Source of the DNA: Acinetobacter colistiniresistens
GTDB taxonomy: Bacteria > Pseudomonadota > Gammaproteobacteria > Pseudomonadales > Moraxellaceae
Direction: 5' to 3'
NCBI RefSeq assembly: GCF_000413935.1
Contig: NZ_KE340380.1
Coordinates: 744,001-808,000 of the forward strand
Length of the DNA stretch: 64,000 nucleotides
Translations under genes and position numbers: made by a program
Notes under the pieces: generated by a model
Database searches by the model: none
Told to the model about the DNA's origin: nothing
Seen by the model: the letters and a program-made list of their open reading frames with translations, nothing else
Shown: positions 45,487 to 54,212 of the stretch, one piece after another
Layout of the letters: every line of letters starts with the position of its first letter
How positions within the stretch are numbered: the first letter of the stretch is position 1

Positions 45487-46053
45487 ATGTCAAAAAAAGA
45501 AGATATTATTACCACTGCATTAAGACTTTTTAATTCGCATAGCTATAACTCGATCGGTGTAGATCGAATCATTAGTGAATCGGGCGTTGCAAAAATGACT
45601 TTCTACAAATACTTCCCTTCAAAGGAAAAGTTAATTGAAGAATGCCTTGTGCAACGTAACATTAATCTCCAAACTTCTTTAAATGCGACCTTGGCAGAAT
45701 GTGATCAAGAGGATTACCTTGGCCAACTTAAAGCAATCTTTGGATGGTATGCAGCTTGGTTTAATAGCGAAGACTTTAATGGTTGTATGTTTCAGAAAGC
45801 ACTGGAAGAAGTCATCAAGATTTATCCTTCTACCTTGCAACCTGCAACCCAGTACAAGATTTGGTTAACGGCCTTAATCGAAAATTTACTTAAGAATCTA
45901 GACATTCGTCATCCCACCCATCTTGCTACATTGATTGTCAGTATTTTAGATGGTATGACCATTCAAGCCCATGTGAACAGACATTCTGTCGAAATGGATG
46001 AATATTGGAAACGTGTCGAACACTTGATTAGTTTCGAAAAAGCACTGGCGTAG
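45487..46053 (+). CDS. TetR-family transcriptional regulator
   Basis: 188 residues. The N-terminal TetR helix-turn-helix is clear (DIITTALRLFNSHSYNSIGV, then ISESGVAKMTFYKYFPSKEKLI). The ligand-binding C-terminal part is less conserved. GAGGCG precedes the ATG. A near-perfect 18-bp palindrome at 46241-46258, of TetR-operator type, lies 188 bp downstream of its stop rather than in front of it. The effector and targets are unknown. A terminator follows directly, so it is monocistronic. Confidence 0.93.
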   Translation: MSKKEDIITTALRLFNSHSYNSIGVDRIISESGVAKMTFYKYFPSKEKLIEECLVQRNINLQTSLNATLAECDQEDYLGQLKAIFGWYAAWFNSEDFNGCMFQKALEEVIKIYPSTLQPATQYKIWLTALIENLLKNLDIRHPTHLATLIVSILDGMTIQAHVNRHSVEMDEYWKRVEHLISFEKALA

Positions 46054-46059
46054 ATCTAG

Positions 46060-46089
46060 AATATCCCTTTAAAACGAAGGGATATTTTT
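46060..46089 (+). terminator. Terminator of the tetR-type gene
   Basis: AATATCCCTT (46060-46069) and AAGGGATATT (46077-46086) pair and run into a T-tract, seven bases after the stop. Confidence 0.85.
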
Positions 46090-46240
46090 ATAGAAAAGTA
46101 ATGAGATAAAATAATTGAAAAAAATAAAGCGTGATTTATAATTATTATTGTGTCTCACGCTTGCGTCTGAGTGTAAAAAGAATAATAAAAATTATTACCC
46201 TCTGGCGGTTGCACTTTCGTACTTCCGATCCTTCTTATGC

Positions 46241-46258
46241 AGACAGATCGTTCTGTCT
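46241..46258. promoter_or_regulatory. Candidate TetR-type operator palindrome
   Basis: AGACAGATCGTTCTGTCT is an 18-bp inverted repeat with a single mismatched pair, resembling the AGAC-x-GATCG-x-TCT sites of many TetR repressors. A TATATA box lies about 13 bases downstream, so binding could block a promoter reading rightwards. Its regulator is not proven; the TetR gene just upstream is the obvious candidate. Confidence 0.5.
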
Positions 46259-46607
46259 TGTTTCTCATTATATATAGTTTTATCTAAAGTACAATCTTTT
46301 TTTAAACTTTTTTATATTCATTAATTATATTAACTACTTAATTTTATTGTTTAGTTTTTTTAAAATAAAATGAACTATTCTGCGTACTTTTACCCCCAAA
46401 TAGATAAAAATTCACCCAAATAGTAAAAATGAGAAATAAATCACACTATATAACTTAAAAAACAAAATAATTAGCACTTAAAGACACTGTTATCACTTTT
46501 ACTTATATGCTTTTTCATTAAAAACCATTGCAATTATTCAGTTTTACTACAATTTTTCCTGTCGCTGACTTTATACTAGCCACGGCTGTAACCGAGTGAG
46601 TATATGC

Positions 46608-46919
46608 ATGCAAAAGGATTTCGAGATCGAAGCAATGAGAGAGTCTGCTGGTACAATTGTAACTGTACTAAAATCTCTAGCGAATACTGATCGGTTAATT
46701 ATTTTGTGTCATTTGGCCAAACAAGAACTGAATGTTTCACAAATCGAAGAATTAACCCAGATTTTTCAACCCACCCTTTCACAACAATTAATGATGTTAA
46801 GAAAAAGTCATATTGTGTCTACTCGGCGTGACGGCAAACAAATTTTCTACTCAATTCTTGATCCAAAACTGAAAATTGTATTGAACACCTTATATGAGCA
46901 TTACTGCCCCCATCAGTAA
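46608..46919 (+). CDS. ArsR-family regulator, BigR/SqrR/YgaV-like persulfide sensor
   Basis: 103 residues from the ATG at 46608 (a GTG at 46596 is in frame). The winged helix shows LKSLANTDRLIILCHLAKQE, FQPTLSQQLMMLRKSHIV and TRRDGKQIFYSI. The two cysteines, one in ILCHL and one near the C-terminus (YEHYCPHQ), sit where BigR and SqrR proteins have their persulfide-sensing pair. In that subfamily, disulfide or tetrasulfide formation releases DNA. A SulP transporter gene follows 80 bases downstream and is the likely target. Confidence 0.85.
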   Translation: MQKDFEIEAMRESAGTIVTVLKSLANTDRLIILCHLAKQELNVSQIEELTQIFQPTLSQQLMMLRKSHIVSTRRDGKQIFYSILDPKLKIVLNTLYEHYCPHQ

Positions 46920-46999
46920 TTTATCGGCTAAATGCAACCATACCCATTTAGCATTTTTTATGCATAATATATATTAATTTGTGATTTAGAATATTGCGC

Positions 47000-48700
47000 A
47001 TGAAATTGTTCAACCTAGGCTTATCTAAATTATTTCCTGCGCGAAAATGGCTAAGTTCTTATCGGTTTTCCAGTTTTAAGTCTGATCTGGTTGCAGCATG
47101 TATCGTTTTGGCCATGCTGGTCCCTCAAGGTATGGCTTACGCAATGTTGGCAGGATTACCACCTGCTATGGGAATATATGCCAGTATATTGCCAATGATT
47201 GTTTATGCTTTTACAGGCAGCAGCACAACACTCTCAATAGGTCCCGTCGCAATTATTTCAATGATGGTTTTTGCTGCACTTGATCCACTATTTAGCGCGG
47301 GATCAGCCGCCTATATTGAAGCCGCTTATTTACTGGCCTTATTAGTCGGGGTTATCTCTCTGGTTTTAGGTGTATTGCGTTTCGGCTTTCTGATTCAACT
47401 GATTAGCCATCCCGTTATTCAAAGTTTTATCATTGCCTCTGCCTTGCTGATCGCCCTAGGGCAGCTTAAATTTTTGCTAAACATTCCATTACAAGCAGGC
47501 AATATCCCTGAGTTTATATTCAGCCTTTCTCAGCACATTGATCAAATTACATTAACGGGTGTTAGCTTTGGCGTACTTTCAGTTCTGTTGCTTTTTATTC
47601 TTCCGAAATTAATTGCATCAGATTTTCTGAACAAAATATTGCCCTTAGTAATCGTTCTGCTCTCGATTGCTGTCATTACTTTTATGGGAAATGAGCAACA
47701 TAATATTCAGACTGTTGGTCTTATTCCAGCAGGTTTACCCAATTTTTATTTTCCTACCTGGAATACCCAATTGGTGCTGCAATTGTTACCTAGTGCATTT
47801 ATGATCGCCATGATTAGCTTTGTTGAATCATTGGCAATTGCGCAAGCAACAGCTTTGCAAAAGCGTGATGACTTGGATAGCAACCAAGAACTTATCGCCC
47901 TTGGATTGGCCAATATTGCCGCAGGTGTCAATTCAGGCTTTGCAGTTTCCGGCAGTTTATCCCGTACGGTTGTCAATGCAGATGCTGGCGCAAAAACGCC
48001 CATGTCTGGGATAATTTCTTCATTATTGATGATTGCGGTAAGTCTCTACTTTACAGGTTTCTTCCAAAACCTTCCACTCGCTGTTTTAGCAGCAACAATT
48101 TTTGTCTCTATCTGGAAATTGATTCGCCTCACTCCGTTTATTGAAACGTGGAAATATTCAAAAGCAGATGGCATTGCAATGTGGGTTACTTTCTTCGGTG
48201 TGACCTGTTTGGATATTTCAACAGGACTCATCATTGGGATCATTTTAACCTTTGTACTGCTGCTCTGGCGAATCAGCCGCCCACATATTGCAGTCATCGG
48301 TTTAATCGAGGGAACTCAACACTTTAGAAACATATCAAATTACAATGTAATTACAACAAAAGCGATTGCTTCTTTCCGTGTCGATGAAAATCTCAGTTTT
48401 TTGAATGCCCATGTATTAAAAGGTTATGTGATTACCGAAGTAAGTCAAAACCCTCTCTTACAGCATGTTGTAATTAACTGCTCAAGTATCAGCAGTATTG
48501 ATCTCAGCGCATTAGAAATGTTAGAAGATCTTAATCACCAGTTGAATCAATTGAATATTCAGATGCATTTATCTGAAGTGAAAAGTCCTGTTATGGATCG
48601 ACTGTCTAAATCAAGGCTTAAAAATGATCTTACAGGACAAATATTTTTATCACATTATCAAGCAATACAAACACTTTCCCCAGAAATGCTTGTAGAATGA
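47000..48700 (+). CDS. SulP-family inorganic anion transporter with STAS domain
   Basis: 566 residues from the ATG at 47000; a TTG six bases upstream is an alternative start. About 10-14 membrane segments include the SulP signature (AACIVLAMLVPQGMAYAMLA, GSSTTLSIGPVAIISMM). A C-terminal STAS domain (about 440-560, NCSSISSIDLSALEMLEDL) completes the layout. It should move sulfate, bicarbonate or another anion across the inner membrane. Its position after a BigR-like sensor suggests a role in sulfur handling or sulfite/sulfate export, but the substrate is not determined. Confidence 0.92.
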   Translation: MKLFNLGLSKLFPARKWLSSYRFSSFKSDLVAACIVLAMLVPQGMAYAMLAGLPPAMGIYASILPMIVYAFTGSSTTLSIGPVAIISMMVFAALDPLFSAGSAAYIEAAYLLALLVGVISLVLGVLRFGFLIQLISHPVIQSFIIASALLIALGQLKFLLNIPLQAGNIPEFIFSLSQHIDQITLTGVSFGVLSVLLLFILPKLIASDFLNKILPLVIVLLSIAVITFMGNEQHNIQTVGLIPAGLPNFYFPTWNTQLVLQLLPSAFMIAMISFVESLAIAQATALQKRDDLDSNQELIALGLANIAAGVNSGFAVSGSLSRTVVNADAGAKTPMSGIISSLLMIAVSLYFTGFFQNLPLAVLAATIFVSIWKLIRLTPFIETWKYSKADGIAMWVTFFGVTCLDISTGLIIGIILTFVLLLWRISRPHIAVIGLIEGTQHFRNISNYNVITTKAIASFRVDENLSFLNAHVLKGYVITEVSQNPLLQHVVINCSSISSIDLSALEMLEDLNHQLNQLNIQMHLSEVKSPVMDRLSKSRLKNDLTGQIFLSHYQAIQTLSPEMLVE

Positions 48701-48897
48701 TCGACTTTTATTGGGTTATTTTTATACAAAAGGATGTGTCATGTTTTCATAATTTTTTTTAAAAAACATTGTGTTAATTTTTTCGGGATTTTTAAAGTAA
48801 TTGAATTGCAAAAAAAATTTTATTATTCACGGTTCTTAGGTATAGAATACCGCGCTTGTTTAACCTTAAACCGTGCATAGGTTTATAAGGCCTTTAT

Positions 48898-50100
48898 ATG
48901 TTTAATGTACTGTCTCGCTTGAGCTTAGTAAGCAAAATTATTATCGCTATTTTTCTAGGGATTGGCGTCGCTCTGCTCTTTCCTAACTTTACACCCTATT
49001 TAAGTCTATTGGGTGAATTATTCATTAAAGCATTAAAGTCTGTTGCACCAATTTTAGTCTTCGTTTTAGTTCTATCTTCAATTGCAAACTTTCAAATTGG
49101 TCAAAGCTCAAAGATTAAACCTGTGCTTTTCCTTTATCTCATTGGTATGTTACTTGCCGCATTTAGTGCAGTAGCAGCGAGCATTATGTTTCCTAGCCAG
49201 CTCTTTTTGCATTTACCTGCAGAAACTGGAATTCAGCCGCCAGGTAGTCTTGCAGAAATTTTAAAGAATCTTCTTTTAAGTTTTATTGCAAACCCTGTAC
49301 AGGCAATTAGTGAAGCTAACTTTATTGGTATTTTAGCTTGGGCGATTGGTCTTGGTTTAGCTTTACGTCATAGCTCTGATACAACCAAGAAGGTTATGAC
49401 CGATGTCGCCGATGCAGTAAACAAGATTATTCATACCGTCATTGGTTTTGCCCCAATTGGTATTTTTGGTCTAGTTGCAGTTACATTTGCAAGTGCAGGT
49501 TTAGCAACGCTCACCAGTTATGCACATCTATTGGCAGTGCTGATCGGAACAATGCTATTCGTTGCATTGGTCATTAACCCAATTTTAGTGGGGATCACCA
49601 TGAAAGCGAATCCTTATCCTTTGGTCTTCACTTGCTTAAAAGAAAGCGGCATCACGGCTTTCTTTACTCGCAGTTCAGCAGCCAACATTCCAGTAAATCT
49701 GGACTTGGCGCAACGTTTGGGTGTTAATGAAGCAACAGCCAGTGTTTCTATTCCACTTGGTGCGACGATTAATATGGCAGGTGCAGCGGTTACCATTACC
49801 GTACTGACTCTCGCTGCTGTACATACGCTTGGTATTCCAGTTGATTTAAGTACCATGATCATCTTATCGGTTGTAGCTGCTGTTTCTGCATGCGGCGCAT
49901 CGGGTGTGGCTGGTGGATCTTTATTGTTGATCCCTGTCGCTTGTAGCCTGTTTGGTATATCATCTGAGATTGCCATGCAGATTGTTGCCATTGGCATGAT
50001 TATCAGCGTACTGCAAGACTCAACAGAAACTGCCTTAAACTCATCAACAGATGTCTTGTTTACCGCAGCAGTTGATTTTAGAGACCATCCAAGATCATAG
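48898..50100 (+). CDS. sstT: Serine/threonine:sodium symporter SstT
   Basis: 400 residues, DAACS (dicarboxylate/amino acid:cation symporter) family. Eight or more membrane segments are present. [14 protein letters not shown] and the [20 protein letters not shown] segment are hallmarks of SstT, which imports serine and threonine with sodium. Length fits E. coli SstT. It is the first gene of a tight run: DUF1275 follows by 6 bp and DUF2058 by 3 bp after that. Confidence 0.93.
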   Translation: MFNVLSRLSLVSKIIIAIFLGIGVALLFPNFTPYLSLLGELFIKALKSVAPILVFVLVLSSIANFQIGQSSKIKPVLFLYLIGMLLAAFSAVAASIMFPSQLFLHLPAETGIQPPGSLAEILKNLLLSFIANPVQAISEANFIGILAWAIGLGLALRHSSDTTKKVMTDVADAVNKIIHTVIGFAPIGIFGLVAVTFASAGLATLTSYAHLLAVLIGTMLFVALVINPILVGITMKANPYPLVFTCLKESGITAFFTRSSAANIPVNLDLAQRLGVNEATASVSIPLGATINMAGAAVTITVLTLAAVHTLGIPVDLSTMIILSVVAAVSACGASGVAGGSLLLIPVACSLFGISSEIAMQIVAIGMIISVLQDSTETALNSSTDVLFTAAVDFRDHPRS

Positions 50101-50106
50101 GTTGAT

Positions 50107-50787
50107 ATGCCACTTCAACGTTTACCCAACTGGATTCAACTTGGTGCTTTCTTACTTGCACTGAATGCAGGGATGGTAAACGTTTTAGGCTTATTTACCG
50201 TCCTACACCAATCCGTTTCACATATGACCGGCAATGTCAGTATGCTTGCAATGAGTGTACTTGACTGGCAACCTGAGCATTTAATTTATCTCAGTCTTGT
50301 CATTCTCTGCTTTGTCATCGGTTCTTTTTATAGTGGTCTGATACTTGGCAATGGTAATATTGCATTTGGACGACGTTATGGCCTGCCGCTTAGTTTAGTT
50401 GCAATCTTTCTGTTTCTTACTTGGTTATTACTGCCCTATTTCCCTCGCTACGGCCTTTTATGGGCCTGTGCCGCGATGGGAGTACAAAATGCAATGGTGA
50501 GCCACTATAGAGGTGCAATTATTCGTACAACTCACTTATCTGGCGTCCTCACTGATATTGGTTTAGCACTGGGATATAAAGCACGCGGCTTAAACGTAGA
50601 AAAACGGCGTATTTTTCTGCATTTCTTGATCTTTCTTGGTTTTTTATGCGGCGGACTTATTGCGAGTGTGCTTTATCCTTATTTAAACTTACAGACCTTT
50701 CTTATTCCAGCGGGTTTAAGCCTAGCCATGAGTCTGGCCTATTGGATTTTCTATTTTCGCTCTTCATCAAACTCAAATTTGGATTGA
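50107..50787 (+). CDS. DUF1275 (YoaK-like) membrane protein
   Basis: 226 residues with about six membrane segments. LALNAGMVNVLGLF, SVSHMTGNVSMLAM and AMGVQNAMVSHYRGAIIRTT, then HLSGVLTDIG, are the conserved DUF1275/YoaK blocks. It is an inner-membrane protein of unknown transport or sensing function. It is closely linked to sstT and the DUF2058 gene, probably in one transcript. Confidence 0.88.
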   Translation: MPLQRLPNWIQLGAFLLALNAGMVNVLGLFTVLHQSVSHMTGNVSMLAMSVLDWQPEHLIYLSLVILCFVIGSFYSGLILGNGNIAFGRRYGLPLSLVAIFLFLTWLLLPYFPRYGLLWACAAMGVQNAMVSHYRGAIIRTTHLSGVLTDIGLALGYKARGLNVEKRRIFLHFLIFLGFLCGGLIASVLYPYLNLQTFLIPAGLSLAMSLAYWIFYFRSSSNSNLD

Positions 50788-50790
50788 ATT

Positions 50791-51330
50791 ATGGTTAAAA
50801 ATGCATTGCAAGCTCAACTGTTAAAAGCGGGTTTGATTGATAATAAGAAAGCTAAAAAATTAACCAAACAAGCCCAACATGGGCAACGTACTGGACAAAA
50901 TGATGACGCTGCCCTAAAAGCAGAAATTGACCGTGCCAAGCAAGAAAAGTTGGCAAAAGACCAAGCCCTGAATTTAGAAAAACAGAATATTTTGGAAGAA
51001 AAAGCTTTAAAGGCTTCGATCATTCAAATGATCAAGCATCATAAAGTCAAAGAAACAGAAGGTGATGTAACCTACCAATTTATTGATGAAGGTAAAATCA
51101 AAAAAGTCTATCTTTCACAACAGGTTTATAATGCACTGGTTGTAGGTTCTCTTGTTATCGCTAAAGACCAAGACAGCTACGCCTATCTACCCAAAGCTCT
51201 TGCAGACAAAATTGATCAAAAAATGCAGGGTTTTATCTTGCTGAATAACAATACTGAGAATAATGATCAAACCACAGATGAAGAAGATCCATATGCAGCT
51301 TATGTCATTCCTGATGATTTGATGTGGTAA
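50791..51330 (+). CDS. DUF2058 (YaiL-like) nucleoprotein-type protein
   Basis: 179 residues. The N-terminal half is lysine-rich and helical (LQAQLLKAGLIDNKKAKKLT, RAKQEKLAKDQALNLEKQNI). The C-terminal part VTYQFIDEGKIKKVYLSQQV is a conserved block of DUF2058, annotated as a polynucleotide-binding protein in E. coli (YaiL). The molecular role is unknown. It starts 3 bp after the DUF1275 stop. Confidence 0.87.
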   Translation: MVKNALQAQLLKAGLIDNKKAKKLTKQAQHGQRTGQNDDAALKAEIDRAKQEKLAKDQALNLEKQNILEEKALKASIIQMIKHHKVKETEGDVTYQFIDEGKIKKVYLSQQVYNALVVGSLVIAKDQDSYAYLPKALADKIDQKMQGFILLNNNTENNDQTTDEEDPYAAYVIPDDLMW

Positions 51331-51444
51331 AGCTTCAAACCGTTATGTAAAAACGCCTTTACAAATCGTATATAAACTGTGATCAAGTTAATATAAAACC
51401 TCATTACACCTTACAATTCCTGCTCAAAGAATTTATAAGGTGTT

Positions 51445-52692
51445 TTGGGTTTGGATTATTTAAAGTATTTGCGTAGTGAGTTGAGCCATTACCCATGGCT
51501 AGAAACAGCGATTGCATTAATCATTTTGATTTTGTTTGCTGCACTTGCGAACTTTATCGCGAAAAGAATTATCGTCCGTGGTATTCGCCATTTAATTACA
51601 AAATTTAAATCTCCAAATCAATCGATTTTTGCACAGCATAGCGTCACTCAACGTTTTGCAAATATCGTCCCTGCGATTGTCATCATGAATGGCATTACCA
51701 CGATCCCGCATCTACCAGAGAAATTCATCAGCTTTGTACAAATGGGTGCACAGGCTTTCATCTTCCTGACGCTTGCACTTACTGTCAGTGAAGCGTTGAA
51801 TATCTTTAACTTAATCTATCAACGTAACCCCAAGTCTAGAAATAAGCCAATTAAGGGCTATTTACAGCTGGTTAAGCTGATTTTGTTTGTAGTCTGTGGC
51901 CTGATGATTCTGGGAACCTTCTTGAAAAAAGATGTGTTTACCCTACTGGCAGGTTTCGGTGCGATGGCTGCTGTGTTGATGTTGGTCTTCCAGAATACCA
52001 TTCTTTCGTTGGTTGCCAGTGTGCAAATTGCCTCGTATGACATGGTACGCATTGGTGACTGGATCGAAATGCCGTCATTGAATGCAGACGGCGATGTCAT
52101 TGATATGTCATTACATACAGTGACTGTACAGAACTTTGACAAGACCTTTACAACAATCCCAACCAACAAGCTCGTGACTGATACCTTTAGAAACTGGCGT
52201 GGGATGAGTAGCTCAGGTTGTCGTCGTATCAAACGTTCACTGTTTCTAGATCAAAGTAGTGTTCACTTTATGAGTGACCAAGAGCAACAAAAGCTAAAAG
52301 ACTTTTTGCTCTTAGATCAATATCTCGATGCAAAAAAATCTGAGATTGCAGAGTTCAACAACCACCTCAGCAACCAGTCCCAATACAACCAGCGTCGTTT
52401 AACCAATTTGGGCACGTTCCGAGCTTATGTTGAGTTTTACTTACGCCAACATCAAGGCATTGCTCAAAACCAAACCATTCTGGTTCGTCAAATGCAGCCA
52501 ACCAGCGAAGGTTTACCTTTGGAAATCTATGCCTTTACTAATACCATTGCATGGGCGTCTTATGAAGCAATTCAATCTGATATTTTTGATCACTTAATTG
52601 CAATCATTCCTGAGTTTGGTCTAAGAATTTATCAAGCACCTTCTGGTCATGATTTTCAAGCACTTGTCGCTGAAAAAAATAATCAAGCCTAA
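51445..52692 (+). CDS. MscS-family mechanosensitive ion channel
   Basis: 415 residues with a TTG start and AAGG upstream; no better ATG is in frame nearby. Four or so N-terminal membrane segments are followed by the MscS pore helix and beta domain (GAMAAVLMLVFQNTILSLVA, SYDMVRIGDWIEMPSLNADG, TVTVQNFDKTFTTIPTNKLV). The C-terminal cytoplasmic cage is extended. It resembles YbdG-type channels, which open under membrane tension to release osmolytes. A terminator follows. Confidence 0.9.
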   Translation: MGLDYLKYLRSELSHYPWLETAIALIILILFAALANFIAKRIIVRGIRHLITKFKSPNQSIFAQHSVTQRFANIVPAIVIMNGITTIPHLPEKFISFVQMGAQAFIFLTLALTVSEALNIFNLIYQRNPKSRNKPIKGYLQLVKLILFVVCGLMILGTFLKKDVFTLLAGFGAMAAVLMLVFQNTILSLVASVQIASYDMVRIGDWIEMPSLNADGDVIDMSLHTVTVQNFDKTFTTIPTNKLVTDTFRNWRGMSSSGCRRIKRSLFLDQSSVHFMSDQEQQKLKDFLLLDQYLDAKKSEIAEFNNHLSNQSQYNQRRLTNLGTFRAYVEFYLRQHQGIAQNQTILVRQMQPTSEGLPLEIYAFTNTIAWASYEAIQSDIFDHLIAIIPEFGLRIYQAPSGHDFQALVAEKNNQA

Positions 52693-52703
52693 TCTTAGTC
52701 ATT

Positions 52704-52733
52704 AAAAAAGCACCCAACTATGGGTGCTTTTTT
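52704..52733. terminator. Bidirectional terminator after the MscS gene
   Basis: AAAAAAGCACCCA and TGGGTGCTTTTTT pair around a four-base loop between convergent genes. Confidence 0.92.
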
Positions 52734-52986
52734 AATGGTTGATTTCAAAATATTTCTTACACCCTTCCATCCACGCCTGCGAGACTGGTGGTTGATCCGG
52801 ATTTTCTGTATTCGCCAATTCACAATCAGCAGCATTTTTTAATCGATTGTCGATTGGAAAGGAATAGCCATAATAAGCGTCACTATTCTTGTTATAACCA
52901 CCTGTTAGTTTGTAATCCCAATATAGATAGCTGATCAAAGTGAATGTTAATCCCAGCAGGATCAGTAGCCACCCTCTTAAACTCAT
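52732..52986 (-). CDS. Hypothetical small membrane-anchored protein, 84 residues
   Basis: One N-terminal membrane segment (WLLILLGLTFTLISYLYW, about 6-24) is followed by a polar tail with two cysteines (DCELANTENP and GCKKYFEINH) that probably faces the periplasm and could form a disulfide. I do not recognise the family. Its stop overlaps the terminator shared with the MscS gene. Confidence 0.7.
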   Translation of the reverse strand: MSLRGWLLILLGLTFTLISYLYWDYKLTGGYNKNSDAYYGYSFPIDNRLKNAADCELANTENPDQPPVSQAWMEGCKKYFEINH

Positions 52987-53130
52987 TGTTTGCTCTATGA
53001 TGTTTTTTTACATTATAGGCATTTTTATTAAACATTTTAGGAATATATTTTATTTATAAGCAATGTAGTAAGCTCACAAAAACTCTAGGCATTGCTCAAT
53101 ACAACAAGAAACAGTTCAAAATACAATATA

Positions 53131-53160
53131 AAAAGCCCCAGTCAAATTCGGGGCTTTTTT
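53131..53160 (-). terminator. Terminator after the 53175-53456 gene
   Basis: AAAAGCCCC and GGGGCTTTTTT pair with an 11-base loop just downstream of the gene on the minus strand; it may work both ways. Confidence 0.85.
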
Positions 53161-53174
53161 ATATGATCTTTAAC

Positions 53175-53456
53175 TCAGTCCCATTCTAACTGAAACTGGA
53201 TATTGGTATTGGTAAAATTAGGGTTAAGAAATACCCGATAACCAGCTGTTTTTAATTCATTCACAACAATATCTGCGTCTTCGCTACTGACTTCATGTTT
53301 GGAAAATTGCTGTAAGGCATCTCGATCACCATCACTGGCTCTTAATTTAATCGTACTGGAAATTTTTGAGAGAATTTTATCTACTGTTAACTTTTTAACA
53401 TTTGCATTGGAAATTGCAGTCGCTCGTGATGCTGGTAACAAAATGTCTTCGTTCAC
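53175..53456 (-). CDS. Hypothetical protein, 93 residues
   Basis: A soluble, charged protein beginning with a GTG (MNEDILLPASRATAISNANV) after an AGGCGGA ribosome site. It ends QFQLEWD. I recognise no family; the size and style resemble small phage-derived proteins. A terminator follows. No neighbour gives a functional clue. Confidence 0.6.
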   Translation of the reverse strand: MNEDILLPASRATAISNANVKKLTVDKILSKISSTIKLRASDGDRDALQQFSKHEVSSEDADIVVNELKTAGYRVFLNPNFTNTNIQFQLEWD

Positions 53457-53652
53457 CGTATTCCGCCTGTGATATCAGAATAAGAAAAAAATTATAATAG
53501 GTTCTATTTCCTGTTTTTCAAGTCAATCAAGCCAACTAAACGACAGATTTTGGCGCACAATTTAATATTTCCAATTTTTTTCTGATTTACGCGACCTTAG
53601 ACCATGCTGTTTTTTGAAGATAGATGGAGAAGCTCTCCTTCTCCATCACGAA

Positions 53653-53985
53653 TCACTTACACATGATATCTAACTTCTCGGCATAGTAATCTGTCGAGAC
53701 TTTGAGATCAGCCATTAACTTCTCCTTGGTATAGTCTTTTGGAGCAAGCTTTAACAATGCTGGAACATACTTTGACTCGTATAATTTCGGATAGTCTTTA
53801 CACAGTACCTTCGTTTGTTCTTGTTTAGGCGTATCTGGATTATCCAAAATGTCCATATACTCTGAAATCTTATTGTCTATAACTTCAAAGCTTTCTTGTG
53901 CTTGCTCGTTCTTGACTTCTGGCTGTTTATTACACCCCACAAATAAGATTGAGACTAAGCCGAGGAGTAGAATTTTGGTTTTCAT
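53653..53985 (-). CDS. Putative lipoprotein, 110 residues
   Basis: From the ATG at 53985 (in-frame codons extend to 53994), a signal peptide with the lipobox LFVGC (cysteine about residue 18) is followed by a helical, charged mature part with two further cysteines (VLCKDYPKLY, ending DIMCK). The mature part should sit at the periplasmic face of a membrane. No known domain was recognised. Confidence 0.75.
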   Translation of the reverse strand: MKTKILLLGLVSILFVGCNKQPEVKNEQAQESFEVIDNKISEYMDILDNPDTPKQEQTKVLCKDYPKLYESKYVPALLKLAPKDYTKEKLMADLKVSTDYYAEKLDIMCK

Positions 53986-54164
53986 AAAAATCATTTGAAT
54001 TTTTTAGAGCAGATCAAGGCAGTGTATCTCAATTTTTCTATTTGTTAATGAAGATTTATTTTACATTGCTTTCTTTTTCTTAACATTTGTAATCAAGACT
54101 TAGCTTTATCTACACTTGTCCAATGCTATGAAATTCCCGCTTTGAGGTTCTAATGAACACTAAA

Positions 54165-54190
54165 AAAGGCTTTGAATTACAAAGCCTTTT
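54165..54190 (-). terminator. Terminator of the 54213-56084 gene
   Basis: AAAAGGCTTT and AAAGCCTTTT pair around a six-base loop, flanked by A and T runs, immediately downstream of the gene on the minus strand. Confidence 0.88.
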
Positions 54191-54212
54191 CTACCTTCAT
54201 AGATACAGATGA

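Larger units (their letters stand above)
46054..46595. promoter_or_regulatory. Long non-coding gap between tetR-type and arsR-type genes
   Basis: 542 bases, very AT-rich with no gene-like frame. It contains a terminator (46060-46089), then a GC-richer island near 46150-46260 carrying a TetR-type palindrome at 46241-46258, followed by a TATATA sequence near 46271. Direct and inverted low-complexity AT sequence fills the rest. A small RNA or a lost gene could explain the GC island, but nothing proves this. Confidence 0.45.
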
